Assembly: GCA_934572355.1 (NCBI GenBank)
Contig: CAKTKV010000036.1
Location: 1 to 11,413, forward strand
DNA length: 11,413 nt
Direction: 5' to 3'
DNA from: an uncultured Oscillospiraceae bacterium
GTDB lineage: Bacteria; Bacillota; Clostridia; Oscillospirales; Oscillospiraceae
Positions 1-6,956 of this stretch are shown one piece after another. Under the pieces are notes generated by a model. It worked only from the letters and a program-made list of their open reading frames with translations. It made no database searches and was not told the DNA's origin. Position 1 is the first letter of the stretch; each line of letters begins with the position of its first letter. The position numbers and the translations under genes are program-made.

Positions 1-2
1 AA

Positions 3-1349
3 ATGGAAAGAAATCTTACAAGCGGAAGCGTATTTAAAAACATTGTCATATTCTCACTGCCCTATCTGCTGTCTTATTTTCTGCAGACACTGTACGGGCT
101 TGCCGACCTGTTCATAATCGGCCAGTTCGAGGGCGTGGCGAGCACAACAGCGGTGTCGGTCGGCTCTCAGGTCATGCATATGCTGACGGTTATGATCGTC
201 GGCCTTGCGATGGGCTCGACAGTCAGCATCGGTCAGGCCGTCGGCGCGCGCGACAGGAAGCGTGCAGCACAGGCCATCGGCAACACGGCGACGCTTTTCA
301 TGTCGCTCTCCGTCGTGCTGACGGTCGTACTGCTCGTCTTAGTCCGGCAGATCGTCGCAGTCATTTCAACGCCCGCCGAGGCTGTTGAGGGCACGGTCGC
401 ATACCTCACTATCTGCTTCATCGGCATACCGCTCATTACGGCCTATAATATCATCAGTTCCGTTTTCCGCGGCATGGGCGATTCAAAGAGCCCGATGTAT
501 TTCATCGCAGTCGCGTGTGCGGCCAATATAGCACTGGACTACCTGTTCATGGGTGCGCTCAGAATGGGGCCTGCCGGTGCGGCGCTCGGCACGACGCTTG
601 CGCAGGCGATAAGCGTCGCGGTGTCCCTCGTCATGGTGCTGCGGCAGAAAACCGGAATCGCGCTGCGCCGTGAGGACCTTAAGCCCAGCCGCGATATGAT
701 GGGTCAGCTGCTGTCTATCGGTGTGCCCATCGCCATACAGGACGGGCTTATTCAGGTCGCTTTCATTATTATAACTATCATCGCCAATCGCCGCGGGCTC
801 ACCGACGCGGCGGCGGTCGGCATCGTCGAGAAGTTCATTAGCTTCGTGTTCCTTGTACCCTCGTCCATGCTCTCGACTGTCTCGGCACTCGGCGCGCAGA
901 ACATCGGCGCGAACAAGCCCGAGCGCGCGGTGGCGACGCTGCGCTACGCCGTCATGATCGCCGCGGGCTTCGGCGTCATTATCACGATACTTATCCAGTT
1001 CATCGCCGAGAGCATCGTCGGGTTGTTCACACCGGACACCGCGGTCATCGCCGCGGGCGGGCAGTATCTGCGCGGGTATATTTTCGACTGCATCTTTGCT
1101 GGCATACACTTCAGCTTCAGCGGATATTTCTGCGCCTGCGGGAAGTCCGGGCTGTCGTTCATGCACAACATCATCGCTGTCGCGCTTGTGCGCGTCCCGG
1201 GTGTATATTTCACCTCCAAGCTCTTCCCGACAACGCTTTTGCCGATGGGTCTTGCGACGGCGGTGGGCTCGCTCGTGTCAGTCATTATATGCGTGATCGC
1301 CTTCGCGGTCATAAGCCGCCGCGGGAAAGCCGTAGCAGCAGAGGGCTGA
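3..1349 (+). CDS. MATE-family multidrug/cation efflux transporter
   Basis: Integral membrane protein of 448 residues, the usual length for the MATE (multidrug and toxic compound extrusion) family, which exports drugs or organic cations in exchange for Na+ or H+. The chain is almost wholly hydrophobic, with about 12 membrane segments in two MatE halves (roughly residues 15-215 and 235-440). Family hallmarks are visible: the N-terminal LTSGS start, GLADLFIIGQFEG at 32-44, the GSTVSIGQAVGARD loop at 71-84, RGMGDSKSP at 156-164 followed by the NIALDYLFMG helix, GPAGAALGT at 189-197, and the matching second-half loop SALGAQNIGANKPERA at 294-309. The ATG lies 2 nt inside the window, so its ribosome binding site and promoter cannot be seen, but the N-terminus is complete by family comparison. 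The MerR gene follows after 4 nt, suggesting co-transcription and regulator-controlled efflux. Substrate cannot be read from the sequence. Confidence 0.95.
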   Translation: MERNLTSGSVFKNIVIFSLPYLLSYFLQTLYGLADLFIIGQFEGVASTTAVSVGSQVMHMLTVMIVGLAMGSTVSIGQAVGARDRKRAAQAIGNTATLFMSLSVVLTVVLLVLVRQIVAVISTPAEAVEGTVAYLTICFIGIPLITAYNIISSVFRGMGDSKSPMYFIAVACAANIALDYLFMGALRMGPAGAALGTTLAQAISVAVSLVMVLRQKTGIALRREDLKPSRDMMGQLLSIGVPIAIQDGLIQVAFIIITIIANRRGLTDAAAVGIVEKFISFVFLVPSSMLSTVSALGAQNIGANKPERAVATLRYAVMIAAGFGVIITILIQFIAESIVGLFTPDTAVIAAGGQYLRGYIFDCIFAGIHFSFSGYFCACGKSGLSFMHNIIAVALVRVPGVYFTSKLFPTTLLPMGLATAVGSLVSVIICVIAFAVISRRGKAVAAEG

Positions 1350-1353
1350 CGGA

Positions 1354-2175
1354 ATGGAAATGCCGAAGCTGTTCCAGATCGGGGACATGGCAAAGTTGTT
1401 CCACATCAGCGTCAGCAGCCTGAGGTATTATGAAAGCCTTGGCCTGCTGACACCGGAGCGCGTCGACCCCGACACGGGCTACAGGTATTACAGCGTGCGC
1501 CAGTTCGAGGCGCTCAACACCATCCGCTATCTGCGCGAGCTGGACATGCCGCTGCCGGAGATATCGGACTTTTTGAAGAACCGCGACATTGACAGGATGG
1601 AGGAAAAGCTGCGCCAGCAGAAGGCAGAGGTCGAAAGAAAGCGGCTCGAGCTCCAGCGTATCGAGCGGCGGATAGACAACAACCTGCGCCGCATCCGCGA
1701 CGCGCGCCATTCGGAGCTTGACATGATAAAATGCGCCGTCACTCCCGCCATGCGCATAGTGTGGATGGACGCGGCGCTGAAGATCAGCAGTCCCTTGGAT
1801 ATGGAAATGCCGATACGTGAGCTTGAACAGTCACAGGCGGAGACGGCGCTGTTTCTCGGCAAGGTCGGCGTCGGGATATCGGCGGAAAACCTTGAGGCAG
1901 GCAGCTTTGAGCAGTACGACGGGGTGTTCCTTATCCTCGACGATGAGGACAGGTTCGACGGCGAGACCGTTCTTCTGCCCGAGACGCAGTGCGTGTCGGT
2001 GCGTTTTCGCGGCAGCCACACGGAAGCCGCAGAGCAGTACCGTCGGCTCATGGAGCATATCCGCATGCACGGCATGAAGCCGTCCGGTTTCTCGCGTGAG
2101 ATAACGATGATCGACTATGGCATCACCAGCGACAGAGAGAAGTTCGTCACCGAGATAAGCATACCAATTGTATAA
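1354..2175 (+). CDS. MerR-family transcriptional regulator with C-terminal effector-binding domain
   Basis: A 273-residue DNA-binding regulator. Residues 6-75 form the MerR winged helix-turn-helix: FQIGDMAKLFHISVSSLRYY, then ESLGLLTPERVDPDTGYRYY and the second helix pair RQFEALNTIRYLRELDMPLPE. Residues about 78-117 are highly charged (EEKLRQQKAEVERKRLELQR) and should form the antiparallel coiled-coil dimer helix. Residues about 125-273 resemble the GyrI-like/BmrR-type ligand-binding domain, so this belongs to the drug-sensing BmrR-like branch rather than the metal-sensing branch; no metal-binding cysteine cluster is present. Such proteins twist promoters with an over-long spacer to activate transcription on ligand binding. 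It starts 4 nt after the MATE stop, so the pump is the obvious target, with the operator expected upstream of the window. A second ATG two codons later (1360) is possible; GAGG at 1341-1344 serves either. Confidence 0.93.
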   Translation: MEMPKLFQIGDMAKLFHISVSSLRYYESLGLLTPERVDPDTGYRYYSVRQFEALNTIRYLRELDMPLPEISDFLKNRDIDRMEEKLRQQKAEVERKRLELQRIERRIDNNLRRIRDARHSELDMIKCAVTPAMRIVWMDAALKISSPLDMEMPIRELEQSQAETALFLGKVGVGISAENLEAGSFEQYDGVFLILDDEDRFDGETVLLPETQCVSVRFRGSHTEAAEQYRRLMEHIRMHGMKPSGFSREITMIDYGITSDREKFVTEISIPIV

Positions 2176-2182
2176 ACATAGG

Positions 2183-2212
2183 CTTGACCCCGCCGGGTTC
2201 GGCGGGGTCAAG
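2183..2212. terminator. bidirectional terminator between convergent merR-type and carboxypeptidase genes
   Basis: A perfect 13-bp inverted repeat, CTTGACCCCGCCG (2183-2195) and CGGCGGGGTCAAG (2200-2212), closed by the 4-nt loop GGTT. On the + strand it is followed by TTTATATT, and on the - strand by CCTATGTTTATA. It sits 7 nt after the MerR stop and only 1 nt after the carboxypeptidase stop, so it is placed to end both convergent transcripts. Confidence 0.85.
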
Positions 2213-2213
2213 T

Positions 2214-3362
2214 TTATATTGCGAACATCCCTGCGGCGAGGCGGGCGAAGAAGCCGAAGAAGCCGAGCCGCTGCACATCCTCCGCGGCGCACACCGGCAC
2301 CTCAGCGACGGTACGCCCGTCGGCGCTGACTGTCAGCGTCCCAAGCCTGTCGCCTTTACGCACCGGAGCAGGCACACTGCGGCGCAGTTCGAGCGTGTAT
2401 TCCGGTTCACCGCCTTTGGGGATCACGGCCACGCTGTCGCCCGAGTATTCGGCCTTGACGCTATCGGCACGGCCAAGCTCGACATGCACATCCGGCAGCG
2501 GCTCGCCGTCATTGAGCGGGCAGAGACGGAAGCTTGAGAAGGCGTAGTTGAGCAGCGTTTCCGCGTCTTTGTTGCGCGAGTCGCTCGTCTCGCAGTGCAT
2601 GACGACAGCGATGTACTCCACGCCGTTGCGCTCGGCGGTCGCGGAAAGGCAGTAGCGCGAGGTCGAGGTATAGCCGGTCTTGAGCCCCGTGCAGCCGGGG
2701 TACCAGTAGGCGAGCTTGTTGGTGTTGCTCAGCTCGAACTCCCCGCCGCGTATGCTGTCCATCCATATAGTCGTGTAGTCCTTGATAAGGTCGTGCTTTA
2801 TAAGCTCGCGGGACATGAGCGCGACATCGTAGGCGGTGGTGAAGTGCGCGCCGTCGTCAAACAGTCCGCTGCAATTTGAGAAGTGCGTGTTCTCAAGCCC
2901 CAGTTCCTTTGCGCGCTTGTTCATGCGCTCGACGAACTTTTCCTCACTGCCGCTTATGTGCTCCGCCATCGCGACCGCGCAGTCGTTTGCCGAGACGACC
3001 GCGATGCATTTTAACATATCGCTGACGCTCATTTGCTCCCCAGCTTCGAGGTACACGCAGCTTCCGCCGAAGGACGCCGCACGCTCGCTTGCTATGACTG
3101 TGTCGTCGAGCTTGAGTCTGCCGGCCTCGATATCCTCCACAATGAGCAGCATCGTCATGATCTTCGTGATGCTCGCTGGAAATCCCGGCTCATGCGCGTT
3201 CTTCTCATAGAGGACAGTCCCCGTCTCCTTTTCCATCAGGAGCGCCGAGGGGGCGCTGACCTCCGGCTGGGCGCGCCCGTCAGCGTCGAGCGCAAAAGCC
3301 GAGGGAGAAGCAAGCGTGAATATCACCGAGATGAGGATGACGAGCGGCAGCAGACGTTTCAT
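2214..3362 (-). CDS. D-alanyl-D-alanine carboxypeptidase (PBP5/DacF type, S11 peptidase)
   Basis: A secreted penicillin-binding protein of 382 residues that trims the terminal D-Ala from peptidoglycan pentapeptides, limiting cross-linking. Residues 1-24 are a signal peptide (MKRLL, hydrophobic core, cleavage likely near SAFA-LD). The three penicillin-recognition motifs are all present and correctly spaced: SITK (S64 nucleophile, K67), SAN (124-126) and KTG (228-230, in GLKTGYTSTSRYC). The stretch after KTG reads TSTSRYC where many homologues have an Ala-Gly pair, a mild departure. Residues about 290-360 fit the beta-rich PBP5 C-terminal domain, and the end (RLGFFGFFARLAAGMFAI) looks like the amphipathic helix that anchors these enzymes to the outer face of the membrane. 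The start is supported by GGAGGAA on the - strand (3373-3367) 4 nt before the ATG. It is convergent with the MerR gene and divergent from the AI-2E gene. In sporulating Firmicutes homologues are called DacA or DacF; the sequence alone does not decide which. Confidence 0.95.
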   Translation of the reverse strand: MKRLLPLVILISVIFTLASPSAFALDADGRAQPEVSAPSALLMEKETGTVLYEKNAHEPGFPASITKIMTMLLIVEDIEAGRLKLDDTVIASERAASFGGSCVYLEAGEQMSVSDMLKCIAVVSANDCAVAMAEHISGSEEKFVERMNKRAKELGLENTHFSNCSGLFDDGAHFTTAYDVALMSRELIKHDLIKDYTTIWMDSIRGGEFELSNTNKLAYWYPGCTGLKTGYTSTSRYCLSATAERNGVEYIAVVMHCETSDSRNKDAETLLNYAFSSFRLCPLNDGEPLPDVHVELGRADSVKAEYSGDSVAVIPKGGEPEYTLELRRSVPAPVRKGDRLGTLTVSADGRTVAEVPVCAAEDVQRLGFFGFFARLAAGMFAI

Positions 3363-3374
3363 AGCATTCCTCCA

Positions 3375-3390
3375 TGCGGCGCGCGCCGCA
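3375..3390. repeat. 16-bp perfect palindrome beside the carboxypeptidase ribosome binding site
   Basis: TGCGGCGCGCGCCGCA is its own reverse complement. On the - strand it lies just upstream of the GGAGG that drives the carboxypeptidase gene. As RNA it could form a 6-bp stem (TGCGGC/GCCGCA) with a GCGC loop. It may be a dimeric regulator site or a 5' stabilising hairpin. It lacks a T tract on the downstream side in either direction, so I do not call it a terminator. Confidence 0.5.
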
Positions 3391-3482
3391 ATAAAAAAGT
3401 CGTAAAGATTTTTGCCGGGATAGGCCGAGTTCCTTGTTTAAGGCTATGTGTAACAAACCGTATCTATGTTCCGGTTTACAAA

Positions 3483-3511
3483 ATTATGGAAATTTCGAGC
3501 GGATACGACAA
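3483..3511 (-). promoter_or_regulatory. candidate sigma-A promoter for the carboxypeptidase gene
   Basis: Read on the - strand: TTGTCG (3511-3506, 4/6 to the -35 consensus), a 17-nt spacer, then CATAAT (3488-3483, 5/6 to the -10 consensus). This would give a leader of a little over 100 nt before the ATG at 3362. The -35 match is weak and no other evidence supports it. Confidence 0.35.
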
Positions 3512-3698
3512 AATATGCACTACCGGCGTATAGCGCCGAATGCTGATAGCAAGGGGAGTTTTTAACACTTTCAACAGGGTTTTCAACACAAAGAAATGAA
3601 TAAAATATGACCGGGTCGCCAAATTAAGTTTACATAAAAACAAAGCATATCCGTTTTTGCTTTTTGCAAACGCGCGTCAAAAATTTACAAATCACATA

Positions 3699-3728
3699 TT
3701 GACGGCAACAAACGCAGCAGAGTACAAT
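3699..3728 (+). promoter_or_regulatory. sigma-A-type promoter for the AI-2E permease gene
   Basis: TTGACG (3699-3704, 5/6), an 18-nt spacer, and TACAAT (3723-3728, 5/6). Transcription would begin near 3735, giving a short leader that contains the strong ribosome binding site GGAGGAA (3754-3760), 8 nt before the ATG. Confidence 0.7.
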
Positions 3729-3768
3729 AAGCTATACAAAAGAAGCTGGCATTGGAGGAAAGCTGTAT

Positions 3769-5046
3769 ATGAGACGACCGTTCAGATGGGACAAAAAGTA
3801 TCTATATTGGGGCATAACGGCGTTCTGCGTTGTTGCCGCGGCGATACTGTTTTATATGGCGCTCAACTATATCGGTGCCGTCGGCAGTGCGATAGGTGCG
3901 CTCGTTAAGATCCTCAGCCCATTTATCTGGGGTCTTGTGATAAGCTATCTGCTTGGGCCGCTCGTGCGCACGCTTGAAAATAAGGTGTTCCGCCCGCTGG
4001 CGTCAAAGCTCTATAAGAAGAACAAGCGCTCCGACGGACATGGCTTCGCGCGCGGCATGTCGATCCTTTTCTCGGAGATCATAATGCTGGCGATCATAGT
4101 TGCCCTTATCTACCTCATCATACCGCAGCTGTACAGCAGCATTGAGACCATCGTCGTAAACAGCCCGACCTACATAGACAACGGCACGCAGTGGCTGACA
4201 AGGCTGCTTGAGGATTACCCGGAGATCGAAGAATATGCCGTCCAGACGCTGGGTGATGTGAACGAGTTCCTTGCCAACTGGCTCAAGAACACCGTGCTCC
4301 CCGGCCTCGGCAACCTTATTTCCAATGTCGGCGCGGGTGTGTACTATGTCGTGATGGCGATATATAACCTCGTTATCGGCATCATCGTCTCGGTATACAT
4401 GCTCGGCAGCAAGGAGACCTTCAAGGCAAATGCCAAGCGCGTCATGTACACTCTTTTCTCTGTTGATACCGTGAAGAAGATATTCGACGGGCTTGACTTC
4501 ACCGACAAGACCTTCATGGGCTTCATAAACGGCAAGCTTGTTGATTCGGCTATCATCGGCCTTATCTGCTATATCGGCTGCGTCCTGCTGCGCATGCCCT
4601 ATGCCCTGCTGATAAGCGTCATCGTCGGCGTGACGAACGTCATCCCCTTCTTCGGCCCCTTCATCGGCGCTGTGCCGAGCGCGCTGCTGGTGCTGCTTGT
4701 CGATCCGTTCAAGTGCCTGATATTCGTTATCTTCATCATCGTGCTCCAGCAGGTCGACGGCAACATCATCGGTCCGAAGGTGCTCGGCAGCTCCATCGGC
4801 ATCAACGGCTTCTGGGTCATGTTCTCCATCATCCTCGGCGCGGGACTGTTCGGCTTCTGGGGAATGCTCCTCGGCGTGCCGGTGTTCGTCGTTATCTATA
4901 CGCTTATCAATAACCTCATCGACAGAAAGCTCAAGCGCAGCGACCTGCCGTATGAGACGGAGGATTATATGGACGTCGATTATATCGACCCCGCAACGCT
5001 CCAGCCCGTGAAGCACATAGAGGAAGAACCCAGCGAAAAGAAGTAA
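3769..5046 (+). CDS. AI-2E family (PerM/YtvI-type) membrane permease
   Basis: A 425-residue membrane protein of the AI-2E/PerM family. Named members are linked to autoinducer-2 export (TqsA) or to Na+(Li+)/H+ antiport; most are of unknown substrate. Two N-terminal membrane helices (about 13-34 and 45-66) are followed by a third near 98-118, a soluble stretch about 119-185, and a cluster of C-terminal helices. Family signatures are visible: GKLVDSAIIGLICYIG, then PYALLISVIVGVTNVIPFFG and PFIGAVPSALL, and later QQVDGNIIGPKVLGSSIGI with FGFWGMLLGVP. The C-terminal 45 residues are charged and acidic (YETEDYMDVDY, HIEEEPSEKK) and should be cytoplasmic. The start is fixed by GGAGGAA 8 nt upstream and a promoter at 3699-3728. 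It is probably a single-gene transcript, since its own terminator follows 21 nt after the stop. Nothing nearby suggests a quorum-sensing role, so the substrate is left open. Confidence 0.93.
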   Translation: MRRPFRWDKKYLYWGITAFCVVAAAILFYMALNYIGAVGSAIGALVKILSPFIWGLVISYLLGPLVRTLENKVFRPLASKLYKKNKRSDGHGFARGMSILFSEIIMLAIIVALIYLIIPQLYSSIETIVVNSPTYIDNGTQWLTRLLEDYPEIEEYAVQTLGDVNEFLANWLKNTVLPGLGNLISNVGAGVYYVVMAIYNLVIGIIVSVYMLGSKETFKANAKRVMYTLFSVDTVKKIFDGLDFTDKTFMGFINGKLVDSAIIGLICYIGCVLLRMPYALLISVIVGVTNVIPFFGPFIGAVPSALLVLLVDPFKCLIFVIFIIVLQQVDGNIIGPKVLGSSIGINGFWVMFSIILGAGLFGFWGMLLGVPVFVVIYTLINNLIDRKLKRSDLPYETEDYMDVDYIDPATLQPVKHIEEEPSEKK

Positions 5047-5067
5047 AATTCAATAGATTTTGATTAC

Positions 5068-5095
5068 GGCTCCTTCGGCAAACACCGAAGGAGCC
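5068..5095 (+). terminator. rho-independent-like terminator after the AI-2E gene
   Basis: A perfect 11-bp stem, GGCTCCTTCGG (5068-5078) and CCGAAGGAGCC (5085-5095), with the loop CAAACA. The downstream sequence ATGTTCATATTT is only moderately T-rich. It separates the permease gene from the heat-shock promoter. Confidence 0.75.
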
Positions 5096-5163
5096 ATGTT
5101 CATATTTGCGCAAAAACTTCTTGTATTTTCTGTGAATTATATATAAGAAGGCCGACGAAACTA

Positions 5164-5192
5164 TTGACAAAGAAGCGCAGCGATGGTATATT
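5164..5192 (+). promoter_or_regulatory. sigma-A promoter of the hrcA-grpE-dnaK-dnaJ operon
   Basis: A perfect -35 box TTGACA (5164-5169), an ideal 17-nt spacer, and TATATT (5187-5192, 5/6 to the -10 consensus). Transcription should start near 5199, inside the CIRCE operator, so bound HrcA would block RNA polymerase. An AT-rich stretch (5115-5150) lies upstream and could act as an UP element. Confidence 0.88.
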
Positions 5193-5217
5193 AGCACTCG
5201 AAAGGTAAGAGTGCCAA
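5191..5217. promoter_or_regulatory. CIRCE operator (HrcA-binding site)
   Basis: TTAGCACTC (5191-5199), a 9-nt spacer, GAGTGCCAA (5209-5217). The consensus is TTAGCACTC-N9-GAGTGCTAA, so 17 of 18 arm positions match. It overlaps the end of the -10 box and the start site of the heat-shock promoter. HrcA, encoded just downstream, is the established repressor at CIRCE and depends on GroE chaperonin for its active fold, giving autoregulation of this operon. Confidence 0.95.
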
Positions 5218-5240
5218 CAGTCAAACACGGTGAGTGCTAA
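5214..5240. promoter_or_regulatory. second, degenerate CIRCE interlocked with the first
   Basis: A perfect 3' arm GAGTGCTAA (5232-5240) lies exactly 9 nt after CCAACAGTC (5214-5222), which matches 5 of 9 positions of the 5' arm. Its first four bases are the last four of the upstream CIRCE. A perfect 9-mer arm this close to the main site is unlikely by chance, but binding to such a weak left arm is inferred. Confidence 0.5.
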
Positions 5241-5260
5241 AAAGGTTCGGCAGGTATAAA

Positions 5261-6352
5261 ATGGCGATCAGTGAGAGAAAAAAGAAAATACTTGCGGCAG
5301 TCGTCGATGAGTATATCCAGACTGCTGAGCCTGTCGGCAGCAAGACCATTGCGCAGACTGCCGGGCTCGGCTGCTCCTCCGCCACGATAAGAAACGAGCT
5401 TGCCGAGCTTGTGAGCCTCGGTTATCTCGAACAGCCGCATACCTCGGCCGGACGTGTCCCGACCCCGAAGGGGTACAGGATGTATGTGAACGAGCTTATG
5501 CAGCGGCAGAAGCTCAGCACTGAGGAGACGGAGGACATAAACCGCCGTATGAATCAGCGCCTCCAGCAGCTTGATGATACCATCGGCGATATAAGCCGCC
5601 TCGCCTCGCAGCTTACCGATTACCCGGCGCTCGCGCTCACAACGCGCGCCGCCGTGACGATAAAGCGCGTCGACCTCATCTATGTTGACGCAAACACCTT
5701 TATCATCGTCCTGATGCTCAGCGATAATTCCGTTAAAAGCAAGCTCGTGCATCTTCCGCTTTCGGTCGATCAGCGGCTTGTGCAGCGTCTCTCGGCGCTG
5801 TTCAACTCCAATTTCACCGATATCACAGAGGATCAGATCACCTCGCTTCTGATAAACACCACCGAGCGCGCGGCGGACGATACGATAGGCCTGACCTCCG
5901 TTATCTCCGCTTTCGCGATAGAAGTCCTCAGCGGAGCGCATACCCCATCCGCTTATGTGACGGGTGAGAACAGGCTGCTCAACCAGCCGGAGTACCGCGA
6001 CCCGGACAAGGCGCATAAGCTCATGGGCTATCTCTCCGGCGGCGGATATATCCTCCCGCCTGAGGAGGAGCTTGGAGACGGTGTGGGCATCAAGGTGCTC
6101 ATAGGCCCGGAGAACGTGGCCGAGGAGCTGAAGGATTCAAGCGTCGTCATCGCAAGCTATGACGCGGGCGACAACACCCGCGGGCTGATCGGCGTGGTAG
6201 GGCCGACGAGAATGGATTATTCCGCGGTCGCCGCGAAGCTCAGCTTACTTGCCGCGGGGCTCTCGCGCAGGCTCGGCAGCGGCGAGACGCCGCCTGAGGG
6301 CATGCACAATAAACTGATAATCAAGGGAGATGACCATAATGAGCAAGGATAA
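5261..6352 (+). CDS. hrcA: heat-inducible transcription repressor HrcA
   Basis: A 363-residue repressor that binds CIRCE and shuts off class I heat-shock genes; GroEL keeps it active, so titration of GroEL by misfolded protein relieves repression. The N-terminal winged helix spans about residues 4-75: ERKKKILAAVVDEYIQTAEP, VGSKTIAQ, SSATIRNELAELVSLGYLEQ, then the HrcA-typical PHTSAGRVPTPKGYRMYV (59-76). The rest fits the GAF-like and dimerisation parts of the family; length is slightly above the usual 340-350. I choose ATG 5261 (MAISERKKK), which matches the family N-terminus and has AGG 6 nt upstream. The longer reading from GTG 5234 would start inside the second CIRCE arm and adds nine atypical residues. 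It is the first gene of the operon and sits directly behind its own operator; its end overlaps grpE by 14 nt. Confidence 0.96.
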   Translation: MAISERKKKILAAVVDEYIQTAEPVGSKTIAQTAGLGCSSATIRNELAELVSLGYLEQPHTSAGRVPTPKGYRMYVNELMQRQKLSTEETEDINRRMNQRLQQLDDTIGDISRLASQLTDYPALALTTRAAVTIKRVDLIYVDANTFIIVLMLSDNSVKSKLVHLPLSVDQRLVQRLSALFNSNFTDITEDQITSLLINTTERAADDTIGLTSVISAFAIEVLSGAHTPSAYVTGENRLLNQPEYRDPDKAHKLMGYLSGGGYILPPEEELGDGVGIKVLIGPENVAEELKDSSVVIASYDAGDNTRGLIGVVGPTRMDYSAVAAKLSLLAAGLSRRLGSGETPPEGMHNKLIIKGDDHNEQG

Positions 6353-6956
6353 GAAGGAAGAAAAGCAGCAGGCGGCTCCTGTCGCCGATGAAATAAAGGA
6401 AGAGGTCAAGACCGAAGAGCCCGAGATCGAAGCCAAGGAAGCCGACGGCAAGAAGCCTGAGGCTGAAAAGGCCGAAGAGAAGAAGCCTGAGGAGAAAAAG
6501 GGCAAGGAAAAGAAAGACGAAAAGAAGCCCGACCTCAAGGCAGAAATGGACGCGCTCAACGACAAGTACCTGCGCATCTGCGCCGAGTATGACAACTTCC
6601 GCAAGCGCAGCCAGAAAGAGAAGGACAGCCTGTACGGTGACGTCAAGGCCGAAACGCTCAAGAAGTTCCTTCCGGTTTATGACAATCTTGTCCGCGCGCT
6701 GGCGCAGTCCACCGAGGACGAAGCTTATAGGCGCGGCGTCGAAATGATAATGAATCAGTTCAACGTCACGATGGAAAAGCTCGGCGTGACCGAGATAGAG
6801 TGTCTCGGCAAGAAGTTCGACCCCGCTTTCCACAACGCCGTCATGCACATTGAGGATGAGGAAAAGGGCGAGAACGAGATCGTCGAGGTGTTCCAGAAGG
6901 GCTTTATGATGGGCGACAAAGTAATCAGATTCGCCATGGTCAAAGTTGCAAACTGA
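6339..6956 (+). CDS. grpE: nucleotide exchange factor GrpE (Hsp70 cofactor)
   Basis: GrpE opens the DnaK nucleotide site to release ADP and so resets the chaperone cycle. At 205 residues it is of normal length. Residues 1-68 are an extremely Lys/Glu-rich disordered tail that contains a ten-residue repeat (KKPEAEKAEE, KKPEEKKGKE). Residues about 69-130 are the long dimer helix (DALNDKYLRICAEYDNFRKR, ETLKKFLPVYDNLVRAL). The C-terminal beta domain carries the family signature FDPAFHNAVMHIED (160-173) and ends EVFQKGFMMGDKVIRFAMVKVAN-like, as expected. I start at ATG 6339 because AGGGAG (6324-6329) then lies 9 nt upstream; ATG 6330 (adding MTI) would abut that site. The start lies inside hrcA, indicating translational coupling. 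There is a single cysteine in the helix and another near 155, nothing unusual. Confidence 0.95.
   Translation: MSKDKKEEKQQAAPVADEIKEEVKTEEPEIEAKEADGKKPEAEKAEEKKPEEKKGKEKKDEKKPDLKAEMDALNDKYLRICAEYDNFRKRSQKEKDSLYGDVKAETLKKFLPVYDNLVRALAQSTEDEAYRRGVEMIMNQFNVTMEKLGVTEIECLGKKFDPAFHNAVMHIEDEEKGENEIVEVFQKGFMMGDKVIRFAMVKVAN

Larger units (their letters stand above)
3363..3768. other. divergent AT-rich intergenic region
   Basis: About 400 bp without a credible gene, distinctly more AT-rich than its neighbours. It holds the promoter of the AI-2E gene (3699-3728), a weaker candidate promoter for the carboxypeptidase (3483-3511), a 16-bp palindrome (3375-3390), a short hairpin CGGCG-TATAG-CGCCG (3524-3538), and a run of near repeats TTTAACAC, CTTTCAACA, TTTTCAACA (3561-3588). 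I see no tRNA, riboswitch or small ORF with a ribosome binding site. Confidence 0.7.

Noticed and set aside
3561..3588. A replication origin in the 3363-3768 spacer
   Set aside because: Only imperfect DnaA-box-like repeats are seen, with no perfect TTATCCACA box and no dnaA or dnaN nearby.
4003..5016. A 337-codon open frame on the - strand across the AI-2E gene
   Set aside because: It is an antisense shadow: extremely Asp/Glu/His-rich, with no motif and no initiation signal.
5118..5149. A second promoter upstream of the heat-shock promoter (TTGTAT and ATATATAAG)
   Set aside because: The spacing between usable boxes is 13-15 nt; the AT-rich run is better explained as upstream context of the strong promoter at 5164.
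5234..5260. Upstream GTG start for hrcA
   Set aside because: It lies inside the second CIRCE arm and has no spaced ribosome binding site; the family N-terminus begins at ATG 5261.
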